A DNA stretch of 64,000 bases, taken from contig NZ_CP095376.1 in NCBI RefSeq assembly GCF_023008405.1, forward strand, positions 3,434,001-3,498,000. Direction: 5' to 3'. The position numbers and the translations under genes were made by a program. How positions within the stretch are numbered: the stretch's first letter is position 1; every line of letters begins with the position of its first letter. This stretch comes from Amycolatopsis sp. FBCC-B4732. Its GTDB lineage: Bacteria; Actinomycetota; Actinomycetes; Mycobacteriales; Pseudonocardiaceae. Below the pieces are notes generated by a model. It had not been told where the DNA came from. It saw nothing but the letters and a program-made list of their open reading frames with translations, and did no database searches. Positions 53,609 to 63,157 of this stretch are shown one piece after another.

Positions 53609-54742
53609 GTGCCGAGTTCGCCAAAAATTCACGCCAATCCCAACGTCGGCTTCGCGTGGCTGAGGATGATCGGCGCGATCACCGTCATCGTCGACCACAG
53701 CATGCCGCTGCTGCACCCGCAGCGGCTGACGATCTTCCCCGCGTCGTGGCACATGTCGCCGGGGTACATCGCGCTGATGGGGTTCTTCGCGATGAGCGGC
53801 TACCAGATCCAGGACAGCTGGACGCGCGACCCGTCGTGGTGGCGCTTCTCGGCGCGGCGGCTGCTGCGGATCATGCCGCCGCTGGTCGTGGTGCTGCTGG
53901 TGACGGTGTTCGTGATCGGCCCGCTGGTGACGACGTGGCCCGCGCACGACTACTGGACGCACATCCAGACGTGGCGCTACCTGGTCGGCACGACGGTGCT
54001 GTTCTACATGCAGCACGACCTGCCCGGCGTGTTCGCGGGCAACCCGTACCCGTTCTCGGTCAACGGCGCGATCTGGACGCTGCCGATGGAACTGCTCGGC
54101 TACGCGCTCGTCCTCGTCGTCGGCGTGGCCGTGCTGATCGGCCTGCCGCGGCTGGTCCTGTTCCTCGTCCTCGGCGGCATGGTCTACACGGACACGGTGC
54201 TGCACGCGACGTTCGAGCAGCACGGCCTCGGCGGCTCGCTCCTGGTCGTCCCGATCGGCTCGACGGTGTCGTTCCTGGTCCCGTTCGTGATCGGGATGGT
54301 GCTGCACGCCTACCGCGACCGGATCCCGCTCAAACCGTGGGTGGCGCTGGTGCTGTTCGGCGCGTACCTGGCGCTGAGCCAGACCCCGGCGAGCCGCTAC
54401 CTGCTGGCAGTGAGCGCGGCGTACGGGGCGATCACCCTGGCAATGCACTGGCCGCGGCGGCTGGAGGCGGCCGGGCCGTGGGTCTACGGCAGTTACGGCA
54501 CGTACATCTGGGGCTTCCCGATCCAGCAGCTGTTCATCCTCGCGGGCGTGCGGCAGGTGTGGCTGCTGATCCTGCTGGCGGTGCCGTCGGCTTACCTGGT
54601 GGGGCAGCTGTCGTGGAACTACGTGGAGAAGCCTACGCAGAAGCTGCGCCGGCATTTGAAGACGCCGGCCCCGGTGCGGCGTCCGGTGGCGGCGCCCCCG
54701 CAGATCCCCGCCACGGCGGCCGCGCCGCTGCGGAGGTCTTGA
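53609..54742 (+). CDS. Acyltransferase-3 family membrane protein (OafA/YrhL-like)
   Basis: 377 residues from GTG 53609. About ten hydrophobic helices. The N-terminal VGFAWLRMIGAITVIVDHSM contains the expected Arg and catalytic His, followed by MGFFAMSGYQIQDSW and RFSARRLLRIMPP. The C-terminus is a short cytoplasmic Pro/Arg tail. Members O-acetylate or O-acylate cell-surface sugars or antibiotics. The last codons and stop (cggaggtcttga) reappear several times in the following spacer. Confidence 0.9.
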   Translation: MPSSPKIHANPNVGFAWLRMIGAITVIVDHSMPLLHPQRLTIFPASWHMSPGYIALMGFFAMSGYQIQDSWTRDPSWWRFSARRLLRIMPPLVVVLLVTVFVIGPLVTTWPAHDYWTHIQTWRYLVGTTVLFYMQHDLPGVFAGNPYPFSVNGAIWTLPMELLGYALVLVVGVAVLIGLPRLVLFLVLGGMVYTDTVLHATFEQHGLGGSLLVVPIGSTVSFLVPFVIGMVLHAYRDRIPLKPWVALVLFGAYLALSQTPASRYLLAVSAAYGAITLAMHWPRRLEAAGPWVYGSYGTYIWGFPIQQLFILAGVRQVWLLILLAVPSAYLVGQLSWNYVEKPTQKLRRHLKTPAPVRRPVAAPPQIPATAAAPLRRS

Positions 54743-54771
54743 GTTTCTTCGGCGAGCCGGGTGTGGTGCGC

Positions 54772-55075
54772 CGCGAATGACCCATTGGGGACGTCGGAGG
54801 TCGCTTGAGTCATTCGCGACGTCCCGCCGGCCCGACCGCCCGACCCTGCGGAGACCTTGAGCCCTCCGGCGGCATCGGGTTCCCCGCCCGGCCCGGCCAG
54901 CGATCCCGCGGAGATCGCCGCTCCCCCACCAGCCTCGAGTGCGCCACCCGGCCCCGCAGAGACATTGAGCTCCCCGGCGGTGCCGAATGCGGCGCGTCCC
55001 GAATGCCCCATTGGGGACGCCAGAGGCCGCCAATGAGTCATTCGCGACCTCGCCCCGCCCGCCGGAGATCTTGAG
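54772..55075. repeat. Spacer of paired inverted-repeat units and a recurring gagaccttgag motif
   Basis: Two copies of a palindromic unit (54772-54826 and 54998-55056), each starting at or near gaatgacccattgggg and ending gtcattcgcgac; the arms cgcgaatga/tcattcgcg are perfect in copy 1. Between and around them the motif c(g/c)gga(g)gaycttgag recurs at 54730, 54848, 54954 and 55061, about 105-118 bp apart. The first is the acyltransferase stop region. The 364-bp spacer 54743-55106 contains no gene; it carries the promoter for the next gene at its end. Confidence 0.75.
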
Positions 55076-55106
55076 TTCCGCGCTCGGCCTTCGGCATGCT
55101 GGCGAC

Positions 55107-56312
55107 GTGACCTACGACGTGCAGAGCATCCGCAAGCACTTCCCCGCGCTCGCCGACGGCGCCGCCGCCCACTTCGACGGGCCCGGCGGTTCGCAAGTCC
55201 CCGATGTCGTCGGGGAGGCGGTCGCCCGCACGTTGTGCGCCGCGATCGCCAACCGCGGGGTCGTCACCGCCGCCGAGCGACGGGCCGGTGCGGTCGTCAC
55301 CGAGGCTCGGCAGGCCGCCGCCGATCTGCTTGCCGCCGAGCCGGGCGGGGTCGTCTTCGGGCGCAGCATGACCCAGCTGACCTACGACTTCTCCCGCGCG
55401 CTGGCCAAGGACTGGGGCGACGGCGACGAAATCGTCGTCACCCGTCTCGACCACGACGCCAACATCCGGCCGTGGGTCCAGGCCGCGGCGGCCGCCGGTG
55501 CGACCGTCCGGTGGGCGGACTTCGACGCCGCCACCGGCGAACTCGCCACCGGGGCGATCACCGCTCTCCTTTCGGAGCGCACCAGGCTGGTCGCGGTCAC
55601 GGCGGCGTCGAACCTGCTCGGCACGCGGCCGGACGTCCCCGCGATCGCCGCGGCGGTGCACGACGCCGGCGCGCTGCTGTACGTCGACGGCGTCCACCTG
55701 ACCCCGCACGCGGCCGTCGACGTCACGGCGCTCGGCGCGGACTTCTACGCGTGCTCGCCGTACAAGTTCCTCGGCCCGCACCTCGGACTGGTCGCGGCGG
55801 CGCCGTCGCTGCTCGAGACCCTGCACCCGGACAAGCTGCTGCCCTCGACCGACGCCGTCCCGGAGCGCTTCGAGCTGGGGACGCTGCCCTACGAACTCCT
55901 CGCGGGCACCACGGCGGCCATCGACTTCCTCGCCGGGCTCGTGCCCGGAACGGGCGACCGCCGGTCGCGGCTGCTCGCGTCGCTGGAAGCCTTGGAGGAG
56001 CACGAAAACGCGCTGCTCGCCCGGCTCGACGAGGGCCTGGCCGCGATCCCCGGCGTGACCCGGTACGGGGCACCCGGACGCCACCGCACCCCGACGACCC
56101 TGTTCTCGGTCGACGGGGTGCGGTCGCAGGCGGTGTACGAGCACCTCGGCTCGCAGGGGGTCAACGCCCCGGCCAGCAGCTTCTACGCGATCGAGTGCTC
56201 GCGGCACCTCGGGCTGGGTGACACCGGCGCCGTCCGGGCCGGGATCGCGCCCTACACCACGGAGGGCGACGTCGACCGGCTGCTCGCCGGGCTGGCGTCG
56301 CTCCCCCGCTGA
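55107..56312 (+). CDS. Class V aminotransferase / cysteine desulfurase-like PLP enzyme
   Basis: 401 residues from GTG 55107. The N-terminus HFDGPGGSQVPDVVGEAVART and VVFGRSMTQLTYDFSRALAKDW, VDGVHLTPHAAVDV (PLP Asp) and ACSPYKFLGPHLGLV (PLP Lys) are hallmarks. The C-terminal small domain is YEHLGSQGVNAPASSFYAIE. The sequence fits cysteine desulfurase or isopenicillin epimerase-like proteins but lacks an obvious catalytic Cys loop, so it may be another lyase or epimerase. Substrate unknown. Confidence 0.9.
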   Translation: MTYDVQSIRKHFPALADGAAAHFDGPGGSQVPDVVGEAVARTLCAAIANRGVVTAAERRAGAVVTEARQAAADLLAAEPGGVVFGRSMTQLTYDFSRALAKDWGDGDEIVVTRLDHDANIRPWVQAAAAAGATVRWADFDAATGELATGAITALLSERTRLVAVTAASNLLGTRPDVPAIAAAVHDAGALLYVDGVHLTPHAAVDVTALGADFYACSPYKFLGPHLGLVAAAPSLLETLHPDKLLPSTDAVPERFELGTLPYELLAGTTAAIDFLAGLVPGTGDRRSRLLASLEALEEHENALLARLDEGLAAIPGVTRYGAPGRHRTPTTLFSVDGVRSQAVYEHLGSQGVNAPASSFYAIECSRHLGLGDTGAVRAGIAPYTTEGDVDRLLAGLASLPR

Positions 56313-56321
56313 CTCGCGGGC

Positions 56322-57761
56322 TTACCTGGGGTCCTGGTCCAGCTGGGTGGCCTTCACCGCGTTGCCGACCTGGGTGCAGTCGTCCGTCGTGATGCCGGCG
56401 GTGCCCGCCTTCGCGAGCGCCTCGCACGAGGAGTTCAGCGCCTCGCCGACGTCCTTGAAGGTCGCGCTCTGGGTGAGCGTGTTCTCGACGCCCCACCAGA
56501 CCTGGACGGCCTTGTCGAGGCCGAGGCCGCGAACGGTCTGCCCGTTGAACGTGTCGCCGTCGGTGATCAGGTAGTCGGCCTTGTTCACGACGCCGTCGTT
56601 GATGTGCTCGTCCGGGTTGTTCGTGTCCCAGCCCGGGCCGTTGACCATGTCCGGCTGCGGGGACAGCGACGAGCGCGGGTCCTTCATGTTCCGGATCGCG
56701 CCGAGCGACGAGCCCGCGCCGAGCAGCCAGCGGTTGCCGCCGGTGTCGTTGGGGTCGTTCGACGTGATGCCGATGAACTTGCCGAAGACGTCCGACAGTC
56801 CCTCGTTGATCGAGTCGGCCTGGCCGCCGCTGAGCCCGGACGTGTGCTGCGTGACGCCGTGGGTGAGCTCGTGGCCGGTGATGTCGTCGGTGGTGACGCC
56901 CTCGCCGAAGGCCATCTGCTCGCCGTCCCAGAAGGCGTTGGCGAACGGGCATTCGCCGTCGACGCAGATCCGGACGGTGCCGCGCAGCGCCTGGCCGGTG
57001 CCGTCGGAGTAGTCCGCGCCGATCAGCTTCGTGAGGTCGACGTTGACGTACTTCTGGTAGAAGTCCGACGCCTGCCCGAAGAAGGTGTAGACGCTGTTGA
57101 CGTCCGCGACGCCCGACTCGGCGCCGCCTTCCTTGCGGGTGACGTCGAAGGCGGTGCCGCAGCGGACCGAGTCGCTGCTGCCGCTGACCACCTTGTGGTT
57201 CGCGTCGCAGACGTCGCGGTTGGCCTCGCGGACCTCCGACCACGACGTGACGACGTCCCGCGTGCCGGCCTTGACGACCTCGGTCCACTTGTCGTCGAGC
57301 TTCTTGCCGTGCACGGTGACCTGGTAGGTCGGCACCGCGACGCCGTCGCCCTTCGCGCCGCCGAGGGTGGCGTCGTACCAGTACGCGCGGGGCGCGTCGG
57401 CCTTCAGCGTGTTCGCGGCCAGCCCGGTGCGCTTGGCGACGTCCGCGATGGCGGCGTCGGTGGCCCCCGCGGCGCTCGCCGGGAAGGACCCGGTGGTCTT
57501 CTTCGTGGTGCGGCCGTGCGTGGCGAGCACCGAGCCCGCCTTGTCGCGGACCTGGATCAGCTGGCCGCCGAACACCGGCACCCCGCCGATCTCCTGCTGG
57601 GACCGCAGCACGCTGCCGAACGGCATCGCGAGGGGGTTCAGCGCGTGCATCGACGGCTGGGCGATGGTCGCGTAGGCGGGCGAACCCGTCGTGAGCAGCG
57701 ACACCGCGACGACGGTCGCGCTCACCGCCGCCGTCCCTGCGATGACCCGTTTGCGTGACAC
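56322..57761 (-). CDS. Secreted M4-family metallopeptidase (thermolysin-like)
   Basis: 479 residues from GTG 57761, with CGGAGG 7-8 nt upstream; GTG 57770 would add 3 residues. Signal peptide about 1-32, then a propeptide (FTP/PepSY-like, ending near residue 160), then the catalytic domain with HELTH (zinc His pair), NEGLSD (third ligand Glu), and DEHINDGV with LDKAVQVWWGVENTLT. Three Cys pairs (DVCDANHK, VRCGTAF; ICVDGECPF; SCEALA, DDCTQV) suggest disulfides. It is probably an exported protein-degrading enzyme. Confidence 0.95.
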   Translation of the reverse strand: MSRKRVIAGTAAVSATVVAVSLLTTGSPAYATIAQPSMHALNPLAMPFGSVLRSQQEIGGVPVFGGQLIQVRDKAGSVLATHGRTTKKTTGSFPASAAGATDAAIADVAKRTGLAANTLKADAPRAYWYDATLGGAKGDGVAVPTYQVTVHGKKLDDKWTEVVKAGTRDVVTSWSEVREANRDVCDANHKVVSGSSDSVRCGTAFDVTRKEGGAESGVADVNSVYTFFGQASDFYQKYVNVDLTKLIGADYSDGTGQALRGTVRICVDGECPFANAFWDGEQMAFGEGVTTDDITGHELTHGVTQHTSGLSGGQADSINEGLSDVFGKFIGITSNDPNDTGGNRWLLGAGSSLGAIRNMKDPRSSLSPQPDMVNGPGWDTNNPDEHINDGVVNKADYLITDGDTFNGQTVRGLGLDKAVQVWWGVENTLTQSATFKDVGEALNSSCEALAKAGTAGITTDDCTQVGNAVKATQLDQDPR

Positions 57762-57923
57762 CCGGTACACCTCCGTGGAAGCTTGATCACCTGACGTGAA
57801 GTCCGAGCAGGTTCACATGCCCCGAAGGGGTCGCACACCGGTCGAAAGTAGGTAACTGACCAAGTCCAGCCGAGTTTCCGGTGGTTAATCACCGACAATT
57901 CGGACGATCAGGAAGCAGCGGCG

Positions 57924-59579
57924 TCAGGGCCTGGCCGGTGGTGACGCGGGCGGGGCCACCACCCGCAGCTGCAGCATCGCCGCGAACCGGGCCTCCGGGT
58001 CCGTCATGTCGAACCCGCCCACTTCCGCCAGCCGCCGCAGGCGGTACCGGAACGTGTTGGGGTGCACGTGGACCGCGGCCGACGCGGCGATCACGTCGCC
58101 GAACGCGTCGAGCCAGGCCCGCAGCGTCTCGACCAGGTGCGCGTGGTGCTGCTCGTCGTACTCGATCAGCCGCGCGACCGGCCCGGTCGGGCGGTCGCCG
58201 CGGACGGCGACCAGGTCCTGCAGCTCCAGCAGCAACGCCTCGACGTGGACGTCGGCCAGCAACGCCACCCGGCGGCCCGCGCGGCTGCCCGACCGCAGCA
58301 CCCGCAGCGCGCGGTCCGCGCTCGCACGGGCTTCCGGGAGTTCGGCCGCACTGCGCGCCACCGGACCGATGCCGACCACCGCCCGGACGCGTTCGCCCAC
58401 CCGGTCCAGGAAGTCCTTCGCGATCCGGAGGGCGCGCCGCTCGCCGTCGGCGTCGCGGGTCACCGGGACCAGGCCGTACGCGGTGTCGCCGACCAGGGCC
58501 GCCGCGCAGCGCGGGTGCACCGCGCTCAGGTGCATCGCCAGGCCGTCGGCCAGCCGCTGCCGCTCGGTCGCGATTTCGGCGTCCTCGGCGCCGTTCTCCG
58601 ACACCGCCAGCGCCAGCACGACGACCGGCTGGTCGGCCAGCCCCAGCCGGCTCAGCGCCTCGCGCGCGGCGGCCCCGCCCTCCAGTGCCGTGCTGAGCAG
58701 GTCCGCGCGCAGCCGCCGTTCGACGTCGGCGCCCGCCCGCACGCGCAGCAAGTGCAGCGCCACCAGGCGGGCCGCGTCGCAGAGGGCCTGGGTGCGGTCG
58801 GGCGTCAGCGGTTCGCGCACGGCGGCCCAGATCGAGCCGAGGATCTCGTCACCCGCCCGCACCGCGACCGCCACCCGCGGGATCATGAAGCCGTCGGGGC
58901 TTTCCGCCGGCCGGTCGACGAACACCGGCTGGTCGCTGCGGTAGAGCTCGCGGAACACCCCGCGGTCGGCCAGCATCCGCGAGAACCGCTCCGGCACCTG
59001 CCGCCCCAGGATGGTCTCGACCCGCGACGGGTCGGCTTCGTCCTGGTGACCGGAGAACGCGAGCACGCGCGAGCGGCGGTCCTCGATCGTCACCGGCGCG
59101 TCGATGAGCGCCCCGATCGCGTTGGCCACCGCGAAGAGGTCACCCGACGGCAGCCCGGCCAGCGTCTCCGGTTCGGCGTCGCCGACGTCGCCCTCGGCCA
59201 GCAGCGACCGCAGCATCGCGGCGAGCTGGGCCCAGGACGCACCGCGCGCCAGGCCCAGCAGGGCGACGCCGGTCTCCTCGACGGCGGCGGTGATCGCCGC
59301 GGTGACCGTGACCGGGGCGCGCAGCACGAGCCCGGCCGCGTCGTGGCGCGCCAGCGAGCGCAGCTGCCGCACGACTTCGCCGGGCTCGGCCAGCCCGACC
59401 CCGAGCACCAGGGCGTGCTGCGGCAGCGCGGGTTCGTCGAGCGGGTCGTGGATGGCGACGCCGCCGATGCCGCCCGGGCGGTCGGGGTCGCCGAGGACCA
59501 GGTCCAGGAGGGTGCCGCCCAGGTCGTCGAGGACGCGGCCGAGGCTGGCGTGCGGGCGCAGGTTCACCGAAACGAGCAC
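57924..59579 (-). CDS. PucR-family transcriptional regulator
   Basis: 551 residues from GTG 59579; GTG 59567 is an alternative. The N-terminal PucR-like region (about 1-120) with LGDPDRPGGIGGVAIHDPLDEP, a GAF-like middle (about 140-280), and a C-terminal helix-turn-helix AWLDAFGDVIAASAAVHVHPNTFRYRLRRL, then EVGGFDMTDPEARFAAMLQLR, are typical. The target is unclear: neighbours are a metalloprotease and a membrane protein. No adjacent purine or amino-acid catabolism gene is visible. Confidence 0.93.
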   Translation of the reverse strand: MLVSVNLRPHASLGRVLDDLGGTLLDLVLGDPDRPGGIGGVAIHDPLDEPALPQHALVLGVGLAEPGEVVRQLRSLARHDAAGLVLRAPVTVTAAITAAVEETGVALLGLARGASWAQLAAMLRSLLAEGDVGDAEPETLAGLPSGDLFAVANAIGALIDAPVTIEDRRSRVLAFSGHQDEADPSRVETILGRQVPERFSRMLADRGVFRELYRSDQPVFVDRPAESPDGFMIPRVAVAVRAGDEILGSIWAAVREPLTPDRTQALCDAARLVALHLLRVRAGADVERRLRADLLSTALEGGAAAREALSRLGLADQPVVVLALAVSENGAEDAEIATERQRLADGLAMHLSAVHPRCAAALVGDTAYGLVPVTRDADGERRALRIAKDFLDRVGERVRAVVGIGPVARSAAELPEARASADRALRVLRSGSRAGRRVALLADVHVEALLLELQDLVAVRGDRPTGPVARLIEYDEQHHAHLVETLRAWLDAFGDVIAASAAVHVHPNTFRYRLRRLAEVGGFDMTDPEARFAAMLQLRVVAPPASPPARP

Positions 59580-59657
59580 CTCCCGAAGCTAGGCGGGACG
59601 GCGCCAGCCTAGTTCGTCGGAGGGCACGAAATCAGCACCCGTTTTCGTCGGCTGGCA

Positions 59658-61463
59658 CTACCTCGCGGTTTCGCGGCGCCGCGAGGAGTTGCCGGCCGCC
59701 GCCGCGGCGTAGAGCCACGCGAACGCGGCACACATCCCGGCGAAGATCAGCCCGACCGCGACGTAGGCGACCGTCCACAGCACGAGCGGGGTGTCGGTCT
59801 TGCGTTCCCGCTGCAGGAACGAGATCTCCGAGACGAAGTCGCGCTTGCCGGACCCGGCCGTGATGGCCTGCGCGTTCGCCGCCGGGTCGGCGGGCGCGTA
59901 GATCGGCGCGAGCGCCATCAGCCGGTCGGCGACGTGCAGCCGGATCCCCGCCTTCCACTGCCCGAACACCGGCAGCGGCTCGGCCGTGCGGTAGACGCCG
60001 GGGGCGAGCTTCTCCAGCGGCGCGGAGTAGAAGTCCCCGCCCTGCCAGGCGAACCCGGTGAGCCAGACGGCGTCGTCGGCGAGGTCGGGCCGGCTGATCG
60101 TCACGGTGGCGTCCACCCAGCGGGGCGTCCCGCCGCCGTGCGGGTTGGAGATCTCCTGGCCCGCCGCGGCTTCGGTCAGCCGGACGTCGGCGGCGAGCCC
60201 GGGCGGCGGGGCGAGCGGTGCCGCGACCGCCGCCATCAGCGCGACGACGCCGAGGGCGCCCACCAGCCCGGCGGCGTGCCGGGCCCCGAACCCCCGCCGG
60301 AGGCGGGAACCCGCGGCGACGTCCTCGATCCGCTGGTACTGCCACGCGCCGATCAGCGCGCCGCCGATGCTCGCGGCCGCACCGAAGGCGAGGAAGAGGC
60401 CGAGGTCCGCGGCGGGCCACGGGTCCGGCATCAGCCACTGCGAGAACGCCCACTCGCCGAGCAGGCCGAGGGTGCCGCTCGCCAGCCCGGCCACGACCGG
60501 GAACAGCGGCCCGCGCACGAGCAGCGCGACGACCTCGATCACGACGGCTTCGGCGGCGTACGGCAGCAGCGAAGCGACGTGCAGGTCGGCGACCAGCGGG
60601 ATGATCGAGAACACGGCGCGGGAGACCAGCAGTACGGCGACCACGATGAGCGCGCCGCCCGGTCCCCACGAGAGGCGGCCGCAGACGAGCGTCCAGCTGC
60701 CGATCAGCCCGACCAGCACCACCTGCGCGAGCATCGGGAACTGCGGCACGCCGAGGTCGAACTCCATCAGGAACGCCGACGCGCCCATCATCCAGGCGCC
60801 GGCCAGCACCGGCCCGAGCAGCCGGACGAGCGGGCCGGTGGCGCCGGCCTGGCGGGCTTCGGCCAGCAGCAGCTGCAGGCCGATCACCACGCCGACGCCG
60901 CCGCCGATCATCAGCACGTGGGTGGGTCCCCACTCGGTGACGTCCTGGCCGAAGAGCCGGTGCCAGACGTCGTCGAGCGGGAAGCCGGCGATGCCGACCA
61001 GCCCGGTCAGCATCATCTGGACGCTGCCCATCGGCACCCGCCAGTGCGGGCCGAGCTTGAAGGTGCGCCGGGGCAGCTTTCCCTTGGCCAGCGCGGCGCT
61101 GAGCACACCGCTGGCGAAGATGCCCATCAGCCCGAAGTAGATCGGGTAGTGCGACGGGTTGGCGAGCGGGCCTTCGTCGCGGCCGAGCTCCATGTGGATC
61201 GGGACGTCCCAGTAGACGCCGATCAGCGCGGACATCCCGGAGAGGAAGGCGACGAACATCGGGAGCGCGGCCCAGCGCGGGAGGCCGGACAGCTCGCCCG
61301 ACCAGTCGGCGAGGCGGCCCACGAGCGTCCGTTTGCCGGCCCGCGTCCGCAGGACGAAGATCGCCAGCGGGATGAAGACCAGCAGGAACATCAGCAGCGC
61401 GACGACGATCTGGCCGAATTGCGCGCCCCCGGCCGGGGGGCTGTTCTCCTGCGCCAGCAGCAT
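59658..61463 (-). CDS. Large polytopic membrane protein with a C-terminal exposed beta-rich domain
   Basis: 601 residues from ATG 61463, with GGAAGG 8 nt upstream. About ten to twelve membrane helices span 15-440, then a non-membrane domain of about 140 residues (RLTEAAAGQEISNPHGGGTP to AQAITAG) that resembles FixH/YtkA-like or CopC-type beta-sandwiches, and a final helix. No named family is recognised. It is divergent from the cupredoxin-like lipoprotein operon with a palindrome between. A metal or redox-linked envelope role is inferred. Confidence 0.78.
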   Translation of the reverse strand: MLLAQENSPPAGGAQFGQIVVALLMFLLVFIPLAIFVLRTRAGKRTLVGRLADWSGELSGLPRWAALPMFVAFLSGMSALIGVYWDVPIHMELGRDEGPLANPSHYPIYFGLMGIFASGVLSAALAKGKLPRRTFKLGPHWRVPMGSVQMMLTGLVGIAGFPLDDVWHRLFGQDVTEWGPTHVLMIGGGVGVVIGLQLLLAEARQAGATGPLVRLLGPVLAGAWMMGASAFLMEFDLGVPQFPMLAQVVLVGLIGSWTLVCGRLSWGPGGALIVVAVLLVSRAVFSIIPLVADLHVASLLPYAAEAVVIEVVALLVRGPLFPVVAGLASGTLGLLGEWAFSQWLMPDPWPAADLGLFLAFGAAASIGGALIGAWQYQRIEDVAAGSRLRRGFGARHAAGLVGALGVVALMAAVAAPLAPPPGLAADVRLTEAAAGQEISNPHGGGTPRWVDATVTISRPDLADDAVWLTGFAWQGGDFYSAPLEKLAPGVYRTAEPLPVFGQWKAGIRLHVADRLMALAPIYAPADPAANAQAITAGSGKRDFVSEISFLQRERKTDTPLVLWTVAYVAVGLIFAGMCAAFAWLYAAAAAGNSSRRRETAR

Positions 61464-61493
61464 CGCGTGCGCCTTCCTGATTCCGTGAACTGA

Positions 61494-61506
61494 AGTAACT
61501 GTTACT
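61494..61506. promoter_or_regulatory. Perfect palindrome agtaactgttact between divergent membrane/lipoprotein genes
   Basis: Arms agtaac and gttact with one central base, 31 bp upstream of the minus-strand gene. A likely repressor site for one or both operons. The regulator is not known. Confidence 0.55.
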
Positions 61507-61592
61507 GTTCGTCACACGATAAGCCGGGCGAACCGCACCGGCAAGCCCGGGGTGGCCGCAACCGGACATCCCGCACGAGGAGAAGGACAACG

Positions 61593-61937
61593 ATGCGGCG
61601 GATCCTGGTGCCGGTGACAACACTCGCGCTGCTGGCCGGCTGCGGCACCCCCGCGCCCCCGGCCCCGGCGGGCGAGCAGGTCGCGCAGTTCACCGTGCGG
61701 GGCGGCAAGCGGGTCGCCGGGCCCGACCGCGTCGAGGTCGCCCCCGGCCGCGCCGTCCGGCTCGAAGTCACCTCCGACACCGCCGACGAGCTGCACGTCC
61801 ACGGGTACGACAAGGAGGTCGAGCTGACCGCGGGGCAGCCCGGCTCGGTGTCGTTCACCGCCGACGTCCCCGGCCTGTTCGAGGTCGAGCTGCACCACAG
61901 CGGGGCGAAGCTGACCCAGCTGCGGGTCGGCGCGTGA
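61593..61937 (+). CDS. Cupredoxin-like lipoprotein
   Basis: 114 residues. Lipoprotein signal with lipobox LLAGC (Cys 18). The mature part reads FTVRGGKRVAGPDRVEVAPGRAVRL, then EVTSDTADELHVHGYDKEVEL, then GLFEVELHHSGAKLTQLRV, a beta-sandwich shaped like small cupredoxin/quinol-associated lipoproteins, with His residues (HVHGY, LHH) that could bind copper. The absence of a full His2-Cys-Met set makes blue-copper redox uncertain. It is first in a coupled three-gene unit. Confidence 0.82.
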   Translation: MRRILVPVTTLALLAGCGTPAPPAPAGEQVAQFTVRGGKRVAGPDRVEVAPGRAVRLEVTSDTADELHVHGYDKEVELTAGQPGSVSFTADVPGLFEVELHHSGAKLTQLRVGA

Positions 61938-63157
61938 GGATCGTCCTGACCCACGGGCTCGGCGGGCGCTCCGACCTGCCGGTCCCGCTCTGGCTCGCGC
62001 TGTACGCGGGCGCGGCGGCCGTGCTCGCGTCGTTCGTCGCACTGACCCTGTTGTGGAAGACGCCGCGACTGCGGGGTGCCGAAGCCGGCCGTCCGCTGCC
62101 GTTCGCGCGCTTCCTCGACTCCCGGGCGCTTTCGTTCGTCCTCAGAGGACTCGGGCTGGTGTTCCTCGCCGGGTTCCTCGCGATGGCGTGGTTCGGGCCG
62201 GGTACGTCGGCGGCCAACCCGGCCCCTGCGTGGTTCTACGTGTGGTTCTGGGTCGGGCTGGTGCCGCTGTCGCTGCTGTTCGGCCCGGTCTGGCGGCGGA
62301 TGAACCCGGTGCGCACCTTGGCGTCGCTGTTCCCGGGCCGGCGTCCGCTGCCCGCCCGGCTCGCTTACTGGCCCGCCGTCGTGAGCCTGCTCGCGTTCCT
62401 CTGGCTGGAGCTGGCTTCCGGCCACTCGGACTCGCCTCGGCTGATCGCCGGGTTCGTCACCCTGTACGTCGTTATACACGTGACCTGCGGCGCGGTCTTC
62501 GGGCCGCGGTGGTTCGATCGCGGCGACGGGTTCGAGGTCTACGCGGTGCTGATCGCCGGGCTGTCCCCGGTCGGCCGCCGCGCCGACGGCCGCCTGGTCG
62601 TGCGCTCCCCGCTCGACGGGCTGCTTGCCCTCGGTGGCTCCCCGGGCCTGACGCCGCTGGTCCTGGTCGTCCTCGGCTCGACGGCGTTCGACGGCCTGAC
62701 CCGGCTCCCGTTCTGGAGCGACCTGACCCCGTCGATCCCGCTCGCCACGGCCGGTTTGCTCGCGGCCATCGCCCTCACCGCGCTGGCGTACGCGGGCGGC
62801 ATCCGGCTGACGCGGCCGTACCTGCGCAAGGGCACCGAGCCGTACGCGGGGTTCGCGCACACGCTGGTGCCGATCATGGTGGGCTACACGGTGGCCCACT
62901 ACTTCTCGTTCGCCCTCTTCGAAGGCCAGCGCGGCTTCGACCCCGCGGTCGTCGACTACACGCTGGTGTCGACGGCGGTCATCGCCGTGGTCCAGGTGGG
63001 CGCGATCGTGCTGGGGCACGTGCTGGCGGTCGGCTCGGCGCACGACCGCGCGCTCGGCGTGCTGCGCGGCGGCTACCGGACGGTGGGCCAGTACCCGCTG
63101 CTGGCCCTGATGGTCGGCTACACCGCGGTCGGCATCTACCTGGTGTCGGGCGCATGA
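61934..63157 (+). CDS. Polytopic membrane protein of unknown function
   Basis: 407 residues from GTG 61934, overlapping the lipoprotein stop (GTGA). About ten hydrophobic helices; recurrent charged loops such as RRMNPVRTL, DRGDGFEVYAVL and GTEPYAGFAHT. I do not recognise the family. Coupling to the cupredoxin-like lipoprotein upstream and a 53-residue protein downstream implies a membrane complex, possibly handling copper or electrons (inference). Confidence 0.82.
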   Translation: MRIVLTHGLGGRSDLPVPLWLALYAGAAAVLASFVALTLLWKTPRLRGAEAGRPLPFARFLDSRALSFVLRGLGLVFLAGFLAMAWFGPGTSAANPAPAWFYVWFWVGLVPLSLLFGPVWRRMNPVRTLASLFPGRRPLPARLAYWPAVVSLLAFLWLELASGHSDSPRLIAGFVTLYVVIHVTCGAVFGPRWFDRGDGFEVYAVLIAGLSPVGRRADGRLVVRSPLDGLLALGGSPGLTPLVLVVLGSTAFDGLTRLPFWSDLTPSIPLATAGLLAAIALTALAYAGGIRLTRPYLRKGTEPYAGFAHTLVPIMVGYTVAHYFSFALFEGQRGFDPAVVDYTLVSTAVIAVVQVGAIVLGHVLAVGSAHDRALGVLRGGYRTVGQYPLLALMVGYTAVGIYLVSGA

